A stretch of DNA of 64,000 bases, from assembly GCF_900456975.1 (NCBI RefSeq), contig NZ_UGYM01000002.1:2480001-2544000 (forward strand), written 5' to 3'. A model generated the notes under the pieces. That model saw only the letters and a program-made list of their open reading frames with translations. It searched no databases and had not been told where the DNA came from. The position numbers were made by a program, and so were the translations under genes. The stretch is from Shewanella baltica. GTDB taxonomy: Bacteria > Pseudomonadota > Gammaproteobacteria > Enterobacterales > Shewanellaceae. This document shows, in pieces, positions 1-9,834 of the stretch (the first letter of the stretch is position 1; every line of letters begins with the position of its first letter).

Positions 1-395
1 GCTTGAACCCGCGCCATTTCGGCCGCAGATAAGGTATTTGGTGATAATGTTAATTCGCGATAATACAGACCAAAAACAGGATTAACGCCCGCAAGATCCA
101 GCAGCAACACCTGCGGCACTAATGCCGTAAGTGGCAAGGCTGCATCGGGCTCATCGGCTTTACTCTCAGTGCTTGGTTGCACACTGTTTAGCTGCAGCAT
201 GTCTTGCTGTGCCCCAATGCTGGGATTCGATGAAATGGCTTGAGTATCATCGGTAGCCATTGCCACTGACGTGATAGGAAAACAGACAATAACGCTCAGC
301 ACTAACAGTCCCAAACAGCGACTCATGGGCATACGTTTAATTTGCGATGCGCGTACAAACGGTGAGAAATACTGGATGATCTTGTGCAATACCAT
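1..395 (-). CDS. Partial exported hypothetical protein (3' end outside window)
   Basis: An open frame runs from an ATG at 395 off the left edge, giving about 131 residues without a stop. The start is backed by a GGGAG ribosome-binding site a few bases upstream. After a basic N-terminus (MVLHKIIQYFSPFVRASQIK) there is a hydrophobic stretch near residues 30-48 that ends in a plausible signal-peptidase site. A low-complexity Ser/Gln/Asp region follows, then a hydrophobic segment with VLLLDLAG. I do not recognise the family. It is the next minus-strand gene after opgGH but is separated from it by a strong terminator, so it is probably a separate unit. The protein is likely envelope-located. Confidence 0.6.
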   Translation of the reverse strand, partial: MVLHKIIQYFSPFVRASQIKRMPMSRCLGLLVLSVIVCFPITSVAMATDDTQAISSNPSIGAQQDMLQLNSVQPSTESKADEPDAALPLTALVPQVLLLDLAGVNPVFGLYYRELTLSPNTLSAAEMARVQ

Positions 396-520
396 AAATA
401 CTCCCTTCGCTATTTAAGGTCACTTGAAAGCCAGCGATCATGTCAGTCAATAACACTGTCATACGACTATTTCATGGGGATCAGTTAATTACTAGGGGCA
501 AACTGTAGATTATGAAAAGA

Positions 521-552
521 AAAATGCCACTGAGGTCGTCAGTGGCATTTTC
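521..552 (-). terminator. Rho-independent terminator after opgH
   Basis: A 13-bp stem (aaaatgccactga / tcagtggcatttt) with a 5-base loop and A/T tracts on both sides. It lies between the opgH stop and the next minus-strand gene, so it most likely ends opgGH transcription. Confidence 0.85.
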
Positions 553-625
553 ATTATCATTACAACCAAACCCATTTGCGAGCAAACACTGCGCTAATGT
601 TGGGTCGCTGTGCGTTAGATATTCG

Positions 626-2827
626 TTAGCAAAAAGACACCAGATCTTCTTCAACAAACTGCTCTGGTAATTTCTGCAGGCTACGTAACATCAAAGGATT
701 CGCTAACACCATCGCCATTTCTTGGCGATTCAGTACTGCTAATGCACTCTGTTGGCAGCGAGCTTCATGCACTTTCACATGCACTATGGCTTCCATCGCT
801 TCAATCGGAGTCCCCGCAGCACGCAATGGCTGTTTATCCACCATAGCCAAATGCAGCTCCATCAACGCAGGATCTTTAAGGACCTGTGCCAATGTCCAAG
901 GCTCAGCGATGTGTTTTTGGTAAGCGGCACGGGCTTCATGTGCTTGCAGGCAAATCTGCGCAGGATTGCGCTCTTCAGGCGTCGCAAGAATCCCCGCACG
1001 TTTAAACACTTCACCGATTTTGACAGAACCCGTCCATGCTGAAATAGGCACGGCAATCCACAGACCAATCAAGGCAGGACTCATCCAAGCCAACAAGGTT
1101 AGAGAATCCAAAATAGCAGCATAACCTAACATCACACCCGCCAGCATATGCCAACGGTGACGATAAATTAACGTCATCCAAGGCATACTGCCGTCATCAC
1201 GACGTTGCGGCGACCAACCACTGTCGCGGCCCATCAGAATTGACATCACGGCACCGCAATGGATGAACATCATGATAGGTGCGATCAACGCTGAGAGTAT
1301 AACCTCAAAGATCACACTGAATATCGCTTTAATCCGGCCGCCAACACTGCGAGCAAACTCGCCGTCTTTAAGCAGCAACAAGACACCAAATACTTTAGGG
1401 CCGAACAAGACGCCCATAGTAATGTAGAACAATCTCAATGCCCTATCCGAGTCCATGATGGGCCAAGTGGGGAACAGTGAAAATTGATCGGTGAAATATT
1501 CAGGTCGAATAAAGTGTGCTTGCAGGGCTAACATCAAACCGGTCAAAATCAACATCAACCAGAAAGGTGATGATAAGTAGGCCATGATACCCGTCAGTAA
1601 ATGCAAACGGCTCACCCAGTGCAAACCTTTAGTTGGCAAAATACGTGAATGCTGCAAGTTACCTTGGCACCAGCGGCGATCACGTACTGCTAAGTCGATA
1701 ATTGACGGTGGACATTCTTCGTATGAACCGGGTAAGTCATAGGCAATAACCACACTCCAGCCTGCACGGCGAATCAAGGCCGCTTCAACAAAGTCATGGC
1801 TCATGATATGACCACCAAAAGGCGGCTTACCCTTAAGGTTGGGTAATCCTGCCGCAGTCATAAAAGCTTCGGTACGGATAATGGCGTTATGGCCCCAGAA
1901 GTTACCTTCTTTTTGTACCCACCAGCCTAAACCGGTGCCTATAACGGGGCCATAAATGCGCGCCGCAAATTGCTGTAAACGCGCCATTAAAGTGGTGCCG
2001 TTGATCAGCGACGGAATCGTTTGGATCAAGCCCGCATCAGGGTCGGCCTGCATACGCTGGGCCAAACCTGTGATGGTTGAAGACTCCATCAAGCTGTCGG
2101 CATCAAGCACTAACAAGTGATCATAGCGCGAACCCCAACGGCGGCAGAAATCCGCCACGTTACCCGCTTTACGGGCGACGTTTTTACGACGACGACGGTA
2201 ATACACACGCGAGTGTTTATGGGTTTCTTGACGTAACACCAAAAACGCCTGCTCTTCGAGCAAGGCGATATCAGGATCAGTAGTATCACTTAAGATAAAC
2301 CAATCAAAAGCATGACCATGACCCGTTTGCGACAAGGTTTCTGCCATCACAGAGACCGCCGAGAATACCCTATCAGGGGATTCGTTATAGGTCGGCATTA
2401 AGATCGCGGTGCGCGTATGCAGCTCAGTCACTTGCAGATCTTTTGCCCGCGGTTTGCGCAGCAAAATTAAAAAACCCGCAATACCACTACAAAACGCTAA
2501 GGCGATCCAACAAAAGTTAACCGCAAATAACGCCAACACGAGATATTCCAGTGGCGTAATTCCGCCAATACTAAATACCGCGCCCATTTCATAAATAGCG
2601 AATAAAGACAGTAATAAAGCACCGCCAACCACTAAGAAGCGGCGCGAAGCACGCGAACGTACTCCATTCGCCACTGTGCTACGGCGAGGGAATCCCTCTG
2701 GCATCTTACTTAAATTTTGGGGTTCCATAGCGCCAGGCCGTTCATTTGGCATAGCACTACCACCCACGAGGACTTCCGTCTCGAGTACCGAGTTTTCGGA
2801 TACAGTCATATCATGTTGCTCCGTCAT
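626..2827 (-). CDS. opgH: Glucans biosynthesis glucosyltransferase H (OpgH/MdoH)
   Basis: This 733-residue inner-membrane family-2 glycosyltransferase makes the beta-1,2 glucan backbone of osmoregulated periplasmic glucans from UDP-glucose. After a polar N-terminal region (1-60) there are transmembrane segments near 63-84 and 93-123. The cytoplasmic catalytic domain (about 138-400) follows, with MPTYNES at 144-150, the DAD metal-binding motif at 242-244 and the processive RDRRWCQGN motif at 382-390. More membrane helices occupy the C-terminal half. It is somewhat shorter than the E. coli enzyme (about 850 residues), mainly at the N-terminus. It starts 5 nt after the opgG stop, so the two are certainly co-transcribed. 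Confidence 0.95.
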   Translation of the reverse strand: MTEQHDMTVSENSVLETEVLVGGSAMPNERPGAMEPQNLSKMPEGFPRRSTVANGVRSRASRRFLVVGGALLLSLFAIYEMGAVFSIGGITPLEYLVLALFAVNFCWIALAFCSGIAGFLILLRKPRAKDLQVTELHTRTAILMPTYNESPDRVFSAVSVMAETLSQTGHGHAFDWFILSDTTDPDIALLEEQAFLVLRQETHKHSRVYYRRRRKNVARKAGNVADFCRRWGSRYDHLLVLDADSLMESSTITGLAQRMQADPDAGLIQTIPSLINGTTLMARLQQFAARIYGPVIGTGLGWWVQKEGNFWGHNAIIRTEAFMTAAGLPNLKGKPPFGGHIMSHDFVEAALIRRAGWSVVIAYDLPGSYEECPPSIIDLAVRDRRWCQGNLQHSRILPTKGLHWVSRLHLLTGIMAYLSSPFWLMLILTGLMLALQAHFIRPEYFTDQFSLFPTWPIMDSDRALRLFYITMGVLFGPKVFGVLLLLKDGEFARSVGGRIKAIFSVIFEVILSALIAPIMMFIHCGAVMSILMGRDSGWSPQRRDDGSMPWMTLIYRHRWHMLAGVMLGYAAILDSLTLLAWMSPALIGLWIAVPISAWTGSVKIGEVFKRAGILATPEERNPAQICLQAHEARAAYQKHIAEPWTLAQVLKDPALMELHLAMVDKQPLRAAGTPIEAMEAIVHVKVHEARCQQSALAVLNRQEMAMVLANPLMLRSLQKLPEQFVEEDLVSFC

Positions 2828-2832
2828 GAACC

Positions 2833-4461
2833 TTACAGCGTCCAGCGATAGAGCCAGGTTTCAACCTGACGAGGAGTTGGGAACTTGAGTTCAGCGCGCA
2901 GTTCGATAAGTTCTTTATCTTCTGGCTCTAATTCAAAAGCTAAGCGATAGCCATTTTTGGCTGCATTACGGGCAATCACCACATTGGTGACCACACCACC
3001 AGACGCTTCTACTTTAGCAACTGGCATTTCATCTGTCATCGGACCTTCAACTTGATAGTCGACCACAAATAAACGTCTTGGTGTTGCTTTAGCGATATCG
3101 GCACGGCCACTGGCAGAGCGAGACACATGTACAGCACCGACTTTAGCCGCGGGTTCATCACCCCAGCTCATGCGATAGGCAAAATGGAATTCACTGCCCG
3201 CAGGAATAGGCTGACGAGGTTTCCAGTAGCTAACGATGTTGTCATGAATTTCAGACTCAGTCGGAATTTCAGTCAACACCACAGAACCTTGGCCCCAGTT
3301 GCCCACAGGCTCAATCCACAGGCTTGGACGACGTTCATAATGTGCTTCTAAATCTTGGTAAGACGCATAATCACGCTCACGTTGGATCAAACCAAAACCC
3401 TGTGGCGAGTTGTCAGAAAACGCACTGACTTGTAATTGACGTGGATTAGCCAATGGACGCCATAAATGCTCACCACGGCCGTTTAACATCAATAAACCGT
3501 CTGAATCATGTACTTCAGGTCTAAAGTCATCGGTATCGTGACGACCATTGAGTGAATGCAGGAACATGCTCGTGCTGGGTGCTAAACCAACTTTGCTCAG
3601 CTCAACTCGCGGAAACAGCGTCGCTTCAACGTCAATCAAAGTGTTATCACCAGGACGGACAGAGAAAGTATAAGCACCCGCCACACTTGGGCTATCTAGC
3701 AAGGCATGCACAACAATCAAGTTGCTGTCATTGTATGGACGTTCAACCCAAAAAGCGCGAAATATTGGGAATTCTTCCCCTTCGGCATCGGCGGTTTTTA
3801 ACGCTAAACCACGTGAAGATAAACCATAGGCGTTACCTTTACCTAAAGCGCGGAAATAACTCGCACCTTGGAACACCATAAGTTCGTCAAACACACCGTT
3901 AGTATTCAGTTGGTTATGAATGCGAAAACCTGAGTAGCCAATGTCGTCATTGGGTAACGCTTGGGTAATCACTTCACCCGCGGTGAAATACTTAGGCTCG
4001 TAGGCTAAGTGCGTTGCGTTTTGACCTTCCACAATCGCAATCTCGATCAGATCTTGGAAATAGAAGCCACGGTGGAACATTTGCATTTGAAAAGGCACGC
4101 CCTGATCACGCCAAATAGACGCAGTCGGGTTAAAACGAATATCACGGTATTCATCGTATGACAATTTAGCCAGGCCAGCGGGTAACGGGTCTTTAAGGGC
4201 CACATACGGTTTCGCTGCCAAACGTTTTGCAATCTTCACCACAGTATCGCTATCGAAAGCGCCTGTTTTAGTGAATCTCACTTGATTTTTTGTAGCGGGC
4301 TGAGAAATCACTTTCGGCGGAGTTACCACAGGAACTGTCTCGGCGGGTTTTGTCTCTTCAGCGTACGCGACACCAGACAGGGCGACAACAGCGCCTAGCG
4401 TCAGTGAACAAATGAGTGACGAATAAGGTTTGGACGATGGGCAACGCAACAAGCTAACCAT
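2833..4461 (-). CDS. opgG: Glucans biosynthesis protein G (OpgG/MdoG)
   Basis: A 542-residue periplasmic protein needed for osmoregulated periplasmic glucan synthesis, probably for branching or release of the backbone made by OpgH. A Sec signal peptide is clear, with a hydrophobic core at about 15-32 and likely cleavage after VAYA (residue 34). A short Pro/Thr/Glu-rich linker follows, then the MdoG domain fills the rest, with family-typical stretches such as [13 protein letters not shown] and [15 protein letters not shown]. It is the first gene of the opgGH operon and its promoter should lie in the AT-rich gap upstream (4462-4953). Confidence 0.95.
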   Translation of the reverse strand: MVSLLRCPSSKPYSSLICSLTLGAVVALSGVAYAEETKPAETVPVVTPPKVISQPATKNQVRFTKTGAFDSDTVVKIAKRLAAKPYVALKDPLPAGLAKLSYDEYRDIRFNPTASIWRDQGVPFQMQMFHRGFYFQDLIEIAIVEGQNATHLAYEPKYFTAGEVITQALPNDDIGYSGFRIHNQLNTNGVFDELMVFQGASYFRALGKGNAYGLSSRGLALKTADAEGEEFPIFRAFWVERPYNDSNLIVVHALLDSPSVAGAYTFSVRPGDNTLIDVEATLFPRVELSKVGLAPSTSMFLHSLNGRHDTDDFRPEVHDSDGLLMLNGRGEHLWRPLANPRQLQVSAFSDNSPQGFGLIQRERDYASYQDLEAHYERRPSLWIEPVGNWGQGSVVLTEIPTESEIHDNIVSYWKPRQPIPAGSEFHFAYRMSWGDEPAAKVGAVHVSRSASGRADIAKATPRRLFVVDYQVEGPMTDEMPVAKVEASGGVVTNVVIARNAAKNGYRLAFELEPEDKELIELRAELKFPTPRQVETWLYRWTL

Positions 4462-4953
4462 AGATAGGTAACCTAAAAAATAAACTAAGAAATCAATGTT
4501 TTTTATGTATACAGTGAATTTTTTTCACCCTCGCTTAGGGGCGAAAAAAAACAGTTGCTTACATATCGCGAAAGATATCAGAAGGAGAAAAAAACTCATA
4601 AATAAAGATGCAGTTAACCCCTTCTACACAATACTATTTGAGAATAAGTTTATACCTAAAAGGAATATAAAAATAACATTATCATGCATATTTCTGCTTT
4701 CACAGTTACAAAAGCAGGTTAAGTGATCCAAATGCTACATTTTTGAAAGTAAAATGAGACTTTTTAAAGTCTCAACTTAAGTGTGGATGATCTTAGATGA
4801 AAAAACACAATTAGCGAACCAATCTGTTGGTAAACCTAAGAATTTTTTCTAAAATAGCAGACAAACGCACAATTACACTCACCCAAATGTATCAAAACCA
4901 CTGAGGTGATGTCACTTAAACTGCGGATCTATTTTAAGATGTTAACTTCTGAA
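4462..4953. other. AT-rich intergenic region with opgG promoter
   Basis: A 492-bp gap between the sensor-kinase stop and opgG. A 76-codon plus-strand frame at 4496-4726 has no recognisable domain or convincing ribosome-binding site and is probably chance. A small hairpin at 4756-4773 (gagacttt-tt-aaagtctc) could end the kinase transcript, but it has a poor T tract. The opgG promoter must be here, though I cannot assign -35/-10 boxes with confidence. Confidence 0.4.
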
Positions 4954-6351
4954 CTATTGCGGCAGAAAAAGAGTCACAGATAATCCGCCCTGCTCCCTTG
5001 GCGCTATCACTAAACGGCCTTGGTGCAATTCAATGATGTGATGGCAGATAGACAAACCTAAACCCGCACCTATGCCTTCATTTTCATTCACACGATAAAA
5101 ACGCTCAGTGGCATTAGCAATCTGCTCTTCTGTCATGCCTTGGCCGCGATCCGCGATACAGATACTAATCTCATCACCCTGTGAATGAGCCGACACTGAG
5201 ATTTCTGATTCCTGCGGGCTGTATTTGCAGGCATTTTCGATAATATTTTTTAGCACCAGCAGCAGATAAAAACGATCGCAAGTCACGGTCAGCTGGGGCG
5301 CGATATCGATATTCCATTCATAATCGGTGATTTGTGGCATCAATTGATTAAGCGCATCTTCAACCATAGGCAAGATAGCGTGGGATGACACATTGAGCTC
5401 ATTTATCGAATCCACCCTCGCTAACACGAGTAACTGTTCAACGGTATGACTCATGTGCACCACGCCGGCATCAATCGCGGCCAGATGAAATTTCTGCTGC
5501 GGATCATCGTCAATCAGGCTCTCTAAACCGTGTTGATGTAATTTAATCACAGATAATGGTGTTTTAAGTTCATGGGCGGCATCGGCGCTAAAACGGCGTT
5601 CACGGGCAATGAATCTAGCTATGCTATTGATATATAAGTTTAATGCACGGCGAACGGGTACGAGTTCTTTCGGTAGTGACATAGTCAGCGGCGTGAGATC
5701 GTTCGGCGCCCGCCCAATCAGCTCCCTTTCAAAGGTTTTTAACGGCCGGAACAATAGATAAAACAATAGGCTAACGATAAGTAGTGTCAAAGGCACTACA
5801 ATCAAGGGCACGATAACCGCGTTGTGCATGATTTGTGATACGAGCTCTTGGCGCACTTCATCCTGCTGGGCGGTGACAATCCAAACATGATTTTTGACCG
5901 AGAAAAAACTGAACACATGCCAGAGTTCACCTTCGAACACTTTCTTGTGATAACCCTGCACGAATCGGGTGATAGGTTGATGGCCAATATTGTCCGACAG
6001 CACTAAGGCTTCGCCCGCTTCACTCCAAATTTGAAACGCCAATTTATGCTCATAGGCGAGTTTCAGGGCATCGGCTTTTTCGGCAAAGGAACTGATCTGG
6101 CTATCGGGAACATGGAGCACTTGCGGTCTTGCGGTACTCTGGGGCGTCGCACCGGGCTCAGTGTGATAAAACAGCTCCAGCATTTTTGCGGTTTGCAGCA
6201 TTTGCGCATCGAAGAGTTCTTCAATTTGATGCTTAGAATCCCGAGTACTCAACCAGCTAGAGACAGCAACGGACACTGAAATACCTGACAAAATCAATAA
6301 TGTCAGTACCAAACGCAGTGAATACACATCCAGCCCCTTTAATCGAATCAC
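4954..6351 (-). CDS. Two-component sensor histidine kinase
   Basis: A 465-residue inner-membrane kinase of the QseC/PmrB/TctE type. The first transmembrane helix is at about 12-33, the periplasmic sensor region at 34-175 and the second helix at about 177-202. A short linker leads to the HisKA domain with phosphoacceptor His260 in DAAHELKTPLSVIK. The ATPase domain follows, with an N box (NIIENACKYSP) and a G box (GAGLGLSICHH). It lies 83 nt downstream of its response-regulator gene at the end of the TlpA-DUF4266-DUF3570-ApbE cluster. It therefore probably senses an envelope signal related to that system. The signal itself is unknown. Confidence 0.9.
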   Translation of the reverse strand: MIRLKGLDVYSLRLVLTLLILSGISVSVAVSSWLSTRDSKHQIEELFDAQMLQTAKMLELFYHTEPGATPQSTARPQVLHVPDSQISSFAEKADALKLAYEHKLAFQIWSEAGEALVLSDNIGHQPITRFVQGYHKKVFEGELWHVFSFFSVKNHVWIVTAQQDEVRQELVSQIMHNAVIVPLIVVPLTLLIVSLLFYLLFRPLKTFERELIGRAPNDLTPLTMSLPKELVPVRRALNLYINSIARFIARERRFSADAAHELKTPLSVIKLHQHGLESLIDDDPQQKFHLAAIDAGVVHMSHTVEQLLVLARVDSINELNVSSHAILPMVEDALNQLMPQITDYEWNIDIAPQLTVTCDRFYLLLVLKNIIENACKYSPQESEISVSAHSQGDEISICIADRGQGMTEEQIANATERFYRVNENEGIGAGLGLSICHHIIELHQGRLVIAPREQGGLSVTLFLPQ

Positions 6352-6434
6352 TTCAGTTTCCTAACGTTTACCCTCAGCGAATCACTGAGGTATCAATACC
6401 CATAAACGTGAGTATTGTCACTTAATTCAGTGAA

Positions 6435-7094
6435 TTAATTTATTTCAATCAAGGTATAGCCGATTCCACGCACGGTTTTAATCAGCTCATTGGCGAGCTT
6501 TTTACGCAAATGATGAATGTGTACTTCAATCGAGTTGCTGCCGACTTCATCCCAACCATAGGTTAACTGTTCCAGTTGGCTGCGCGTCAATACGCGCCCA
6601 GCTGATTGTGCGAGTTCAAGCAATAATTGAAATTCACGCCGTGAAAGCAGCACATTTTGCTCGCGAAAGGTCACTTCACGGGTATTTAAATCAATGCACA
6701 GCGCACCAATAATCAAACTGTTGTGATCGAGCCCGTACTGGCGTCTGACAATGGCGCGAATGCGAGCGGCGAGCTCTCGCACATCGAAGGGTTTACCGAG
6801 ATAATCATCGGCGCCCATGTCTAAGCACTCGAGCTTAGTGTCAAAATCCGTATTGGCGGTCAGGACTATTGTGGGAATTGACACCCCCTGCTGACGCCAC
6901 GCCTTGAGTAACTCTTTACCGTTACCGTCGGGTAAACCCAGATCGAGCACTATGGCACTGAAGCTTTCATTTTTAACACCCTGTAATGCTTGCTGATAAC
7001 TATTAAGGTGATCAACCTGCATGCCCAGCTTTGCCAAACTTAAGCAAATCCCTTGGGCTAATAACTCATTGTCTTCAACCAACATAATACGCAT
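6435..7094 (-). CDS. OmpR-family response regulator
   Basis: A 219-residue DNA-binding response regulator. The receiver domain occupies 1-115, with the acidic pair in VEDNE, phosphoacceptor Asp51 (VLDLGLPDG) and the conserved Lys in GKPFDVREL. A winged-helix Trans_reg_C domain spans about 125-217 and ends in the typical VRGIGYTL. It resembles QseB/PmrA/TctD regulators. It sits between the ApbE gene (34 nt upstream) and its partner kinase. The likely target is this cluster itself, but no operator repeat could be recognised. Confidence 0.92.
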   Translation of the reverse strand: MRIMLVEDNELLAQGICLSLAKLGMQVDHLNSYQQALQGVKNESFSAIVLDLGLPDGNGKELLKAWRQQGVSIPTIVLTANTDFDTKLECLDMGADDYLGKPFDVRELAARIRAIVRRQYGLDHNSLIIGALCIDLNTREVTFREQNVLLSRREFQLLLELAQSAGRVLTRSQLEQLTYGWDEVGSNSIEVHIHHLRKKLANELIKTVRGIGYTLIEIN

Positions 7095-7128
7095 TCAATG
7101 TCCTTAACAGAGCCTTTTAAAAGAACCC

Positions 7129-8037
7129 TTAACGGAAAATACTAAACTTAACATCTTGTTGCTGTAAAAATGCTTCCGCATCCTGGCCCTGTAGCATGGC
7201 CATAGTCGCCAGCATTCCAGCGGTCACGCAGTTTGGCCCTAACACAGTCACGGAGCGCGGCGCATGGACGACGGGATAGCCAGTACGTGGATCGACAATA
7301 TGGCCGTAACGCTTTCCATCTACTTCAAAAAAGCGCCGTGTATCGCCGCTGGTCGCTAATGCGCCCTGACTGATCGCCAGTACACTGGCGGCGCGATCGA
7401 GATGGCGAGGATCTTCAATGCCCACCTGCCATGGGTTCACTTTGGGCACAGGACAGGCGATATCGCCACCAAAATTCACTAGCACAGGAATATCTGGATA
7501 ACATTCAGCCAACTCATAGGCGACTCTATCGACTGCATATTCCTTAGCAATGCCGCCAAAATCCAATTTCATTCCCGATGGCATCTCAATATGGCGCGAA
7601 TCAAACTCGATACGCTCAAACCCCACTAAGGCTTTAGCGGCAAGTATGAAGGCATGTTCGGGCAATTGGGCTTTGGGATCAAAGCGCCACAGCTCCATTA
7701 ACGGCCCTGCAGAGATATCAAATAATCCGTCACTAAGCTGAAAACATTGTTTGGCAAAAGCCAATAACTGCCAGGTTTCTTCATCAATAAGCTGTTTATG
7801 ACCATAGGCATGGTTTAATTGCCACAGACAATTTTGCGCAATAAAGCGACTGTACTTATGTTCGATACGCAGCGCCTCAGTGACTGCCATATCCAGCATA
7901 TCGTCGGCGATATCGAGTTGATCACATGCAATGAGTATTTCACAGGGACTCGCCATGGCCCTAAATTCGCCCACATAACCCCAATCACGGCGTTGCAGCG
8001 AATAAAGTGCGGTTTTTAGGGATGATGTCGACATCAT
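7129..8037 (-). CDS. ApbE-family FAD:protein FMN transferase
   Basis: This 302-residue ApbE-domain protein should attach FMN covalently to a Ser/Thr of a partner protein. Diagnostic stretches are present: FDISAGPL, LDFGGIAKEYAVD, LVNFGGDI, TSGD and HIVDPRTGYPV. Two features are unusual. There is no signal peptide or lipobox, whereas classical ApbE is a periplasmic lipoprotein. Near the C-terminus the usual ADA.. metal-binding stretch reads AGMLAT (273-278), with Gly at the expected Asp position. AGAGGTG ahead of tandem ATGs supports the start. The upstream DUF3570 gene carries a motif that looks like an ApbE target, so the two may act together. Confidence 0.88.
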   Translation of the reverse strand: MMSTSSLKTALYSLQRRDWGYVGEFRAMASPCEILIACDQLDIADDMLDMAVTEALRIEHKYSRFIAQNCLWQLNHAYGHKQLIDEETWQLLAFAKQCFQLSDGLFDISAGPLMELWRFDPKAQLPEHAFILAAKALVGFERIEFDSRHIEMPSGMKLDFGGIAKEYAVDRVAYELAECYPDIPVLVNFGGDIACPVPKVNPWQVGIEDPRHLDRAASVLAISQGALATSGDTRRFFEVDGKRYGHIVDPRTGYPVVHAPRSVTVLGPNCVTAGMLATMAMLQGQDAEAFLQQQDVKFSIFR

Positions 8038-8100
8038 AAATCACCTCTTTACATGGCACCCCACTGGCATTCAGCTTAAATAAGCTCAGGGGTAAATTGA

Positions 8101-8125
8101 GTATGGGTAGCTAAGCTACCCATAC
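8101..8125. repeat. Strong inverted repeat between the DUF3570 and apbE genes
   Basis: A perfect 11-bp inverted repeat (gtatgggtagc / gctacccatac) with a 3-base loop, in the 130-bp gap between the DUF3570 and ApbE genes. It lacks a clear T tract, so it may be a processing or attenuation hairpin that tunes apbE expression rather than a full terminator. Confidence 0.7.
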
Positions 8126-8167
8126 AGTTTAACGCCTTGCTATCTGAGTCAGTAGCATTATTTCGTA

Positions 8168-9487
8168 TTAAAAAGAATAACTAAACTGTGCTGTTATTGC
8201 CTTCTGCGTAGGGAACAGATCAAAGTTTTGCAGCTCACCGGGGATCGTAGTGCCGTTATTTTTCGGATCCTGTTGGTAATACTCTAAGCGATACGACATC
8301 TCATGATCGCCCGATAATCGATGACCAAATTTAATCCCTATCGTATAAGCCGACATATCACCGATACGATAATCGGCACTGGCAAACTCGGGCAGTGGCG
8401 TATCTGCCATCAAGAAAGGTTGATAGAAGTTAGCCGCCGTTTGTTGGTAATAACGTAGATGCAATTGACCGTAAAAATTGCCCGTAAAATAATAACGGTA
8501 ATGGGTTTCTAAGGTATGCGATGTGAGATCCCAATCATCGGTATTATAACGATAGGAAAAATCCACCACGCCCGTATCCAACGCGCCTTTAGTCATCACG
8601 TAGAAGCTATGCTTCAAGCGAGCATCGGGGCGGCTTTCATACAAGAGATCCTGAGTGATGCCATTGTTATCCACCACACTGAGCACTTTGTAGGGATCGG
8701 TTAAATAGCCATTGACACTCGATAAGCCGTAATTGGCCTGCAACAACCAGCGCTGACTGAGCACTTGGGTGATGCCTAACATCACATCGGCGGTTTGCTT
8801 GTTATCACTGCCACTTTGACGAGTCGCATCAAATGCGGTGCGGTAGGCTTCTTCACTGGCGAAGTTATCACGAACCGCCATGGAGGATAAATCCACCGGA
8901 CGTCCACCAACAGGATCGACCACATCGAAGCTGTAAGCTGTGCCTAAAAATAACGTAGTGTTGTCTTTGTTAAAACCGCGCTCAATACTGGCATTGAGCC
9001 CCATTGACATATAATCGAATTCTTTTGAACCGTAGACACCAGCGTTGACTTTCCAGTCAGGATTGAGCGCTTGGGCCCAGTTAACACTGCCTTGAACGCG
9101 GGTATCGTGGAACGTGTCATCAAGCGGTGTATCGCCCGCTGCCACACTGTATTGGCCATTGCCCGAAGGACGAGTAAAGGTTTGGCTGCTACTTTGAGCC
9201 ACAGCGCCCGAAGCCGAGGCACCGGTTAAGCTATCGACCACCAGTTTGAGATCCAGCACGCTATCATCGCCAAAGGCTTTTTGCGCTGTACCTATGGCTT
9301 CAACGGCCTGCACTCTATCCTGCTCACCGTAATACATTAAAGCGGCATCGACCTTCCAGTCGTCAGCTTTTTTAGATAATTCAGTCGCGTGGCCACTTGT
9401 GGCAAACAATCCACAACTGGCTAAGGCTAACGCACCCGCAATCTGTTTCGATTGTCTTGCATTTATTTGATTCTTTTTTTGGGTCAT
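8168..9487 (-). CDS. DUF3570 outer-membrane beta-barrel protein
   Basis: About 439 residues from the ATG at 9487, chosen because AGGTG lies 9 nt upstream; a GTG 12 nt earlier is also open. A signal peptide ends near GHA/TE. The rest has alternating polar/aromatic strands and ends in Phe (FSYSF), as outer-membrane barrels do. It matches the DUF3570 family, which has no established function. Near the mature N-terminus is DSLTGAS (85-91). This fits the Dxx(S/T)GA(S/T) consensus that ApbE enzymes flavinylate in NqrC/RnfG-type proteins. With ApbE encoded next, this is a candidate covalent flavoprotein. That is inference. Confidence 0.85.
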   Translation of the reverse strand: MTQKKNQINARQSKQIAGALALASCGLFATSGHATELSKKADDWKVDAALMYYGEQDRVQAVEAIGTAQKAFGDDSVLDLKLVVDSLTGASASGAVAQSSSQTFTRPSGNGQYSVAAGDTPLDDTFHDTRVQGSVNWAQALNPDWKVNAGVYGSKEFDYMSMGLNASIERGFNKDNTTLFLGTAYSFDVVDPVGGRPVDLSSMAVRDNFASEEAYRTAFDATRQSGSDNKQTADVMLGITQVLSQRWLLQANYGLSSVNGYLTDPYKVLSVVDNNGITQDLLYESRPDARLKHSFYVMTKGALDTGVVDFSYRYNTDDWDLTSHTLETHYRYYFTGNFYGQLHLRYYQQTAANFYQPFLMADTPLPEFASADYRIGDMSAYTIGIKFGHRLSGDHEMSYRLEYYQQDPKNNGTTIPGELQNFDLFPTQKAITAQFSYSF

Positions 9488-9612
9488 AGCTGACAACACC
9501 TGTAGGTCACTTTCATCTATTCAATACCGCGGGATTTCGCCCCTGATTTTATTACATCTGCTCATCACATCTATTCGTTACATCTAAGGGCAACTAACTA
9601 CCAACGGAGAGT

Positions 9613-9831
9613 TTAGTTACAGCCACATCCACCACCGGCAAAGGCGCGACCGCCGCTACTGCCTTCTTTACTAAAATAAATATGATCATCGAGCGCCAGA
9701 TCGAGTTTTTCACTGTCGAGCGCCATATCAGCGCGTGCCAACTGGCCTTTCTCCCACGGCTGCACCCCTAAATTTGAACAACCACTCAAACCTATAATGA
9801 GTGTGACTGCGACTAATGCGGGTTTAAGCAT
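9613..9831 (-). CDS. DUF4266 small lipoprotein
   Basis: A 72-residue protein with a lipoprotein signal peptide (lipobox LSGC, Cys18). The short mature chain ends in a glycine-rich cysteine tail, GGGCGCN (66-72), typical of DUF4266. The function is unknown. The two terminal cysteines and the TlpA-like thioredoxin gene 3 nt upstream suggest the tail is redox-active, metal-binding or a modification site. It is probably anchored in the outer membrane next to the DUF3570 barrel encoded downstream. Confidence 0.82.
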   Translation of the reverse strand: MLKPALVAVTLIIGLSGCSNLGVQPWEKGQLARADMALDSEKLDLALDDHIYFSKEGSSGGRAFAGGGCGCN

Positions 9832-9834
9832 AAA

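Noticed and set aside
4496..4726. 76-residue plus-strand frame upstream of opgG
   Set aside because: AT-rich, no family, no convincing ribosome-binding site; probably promoter DNA.
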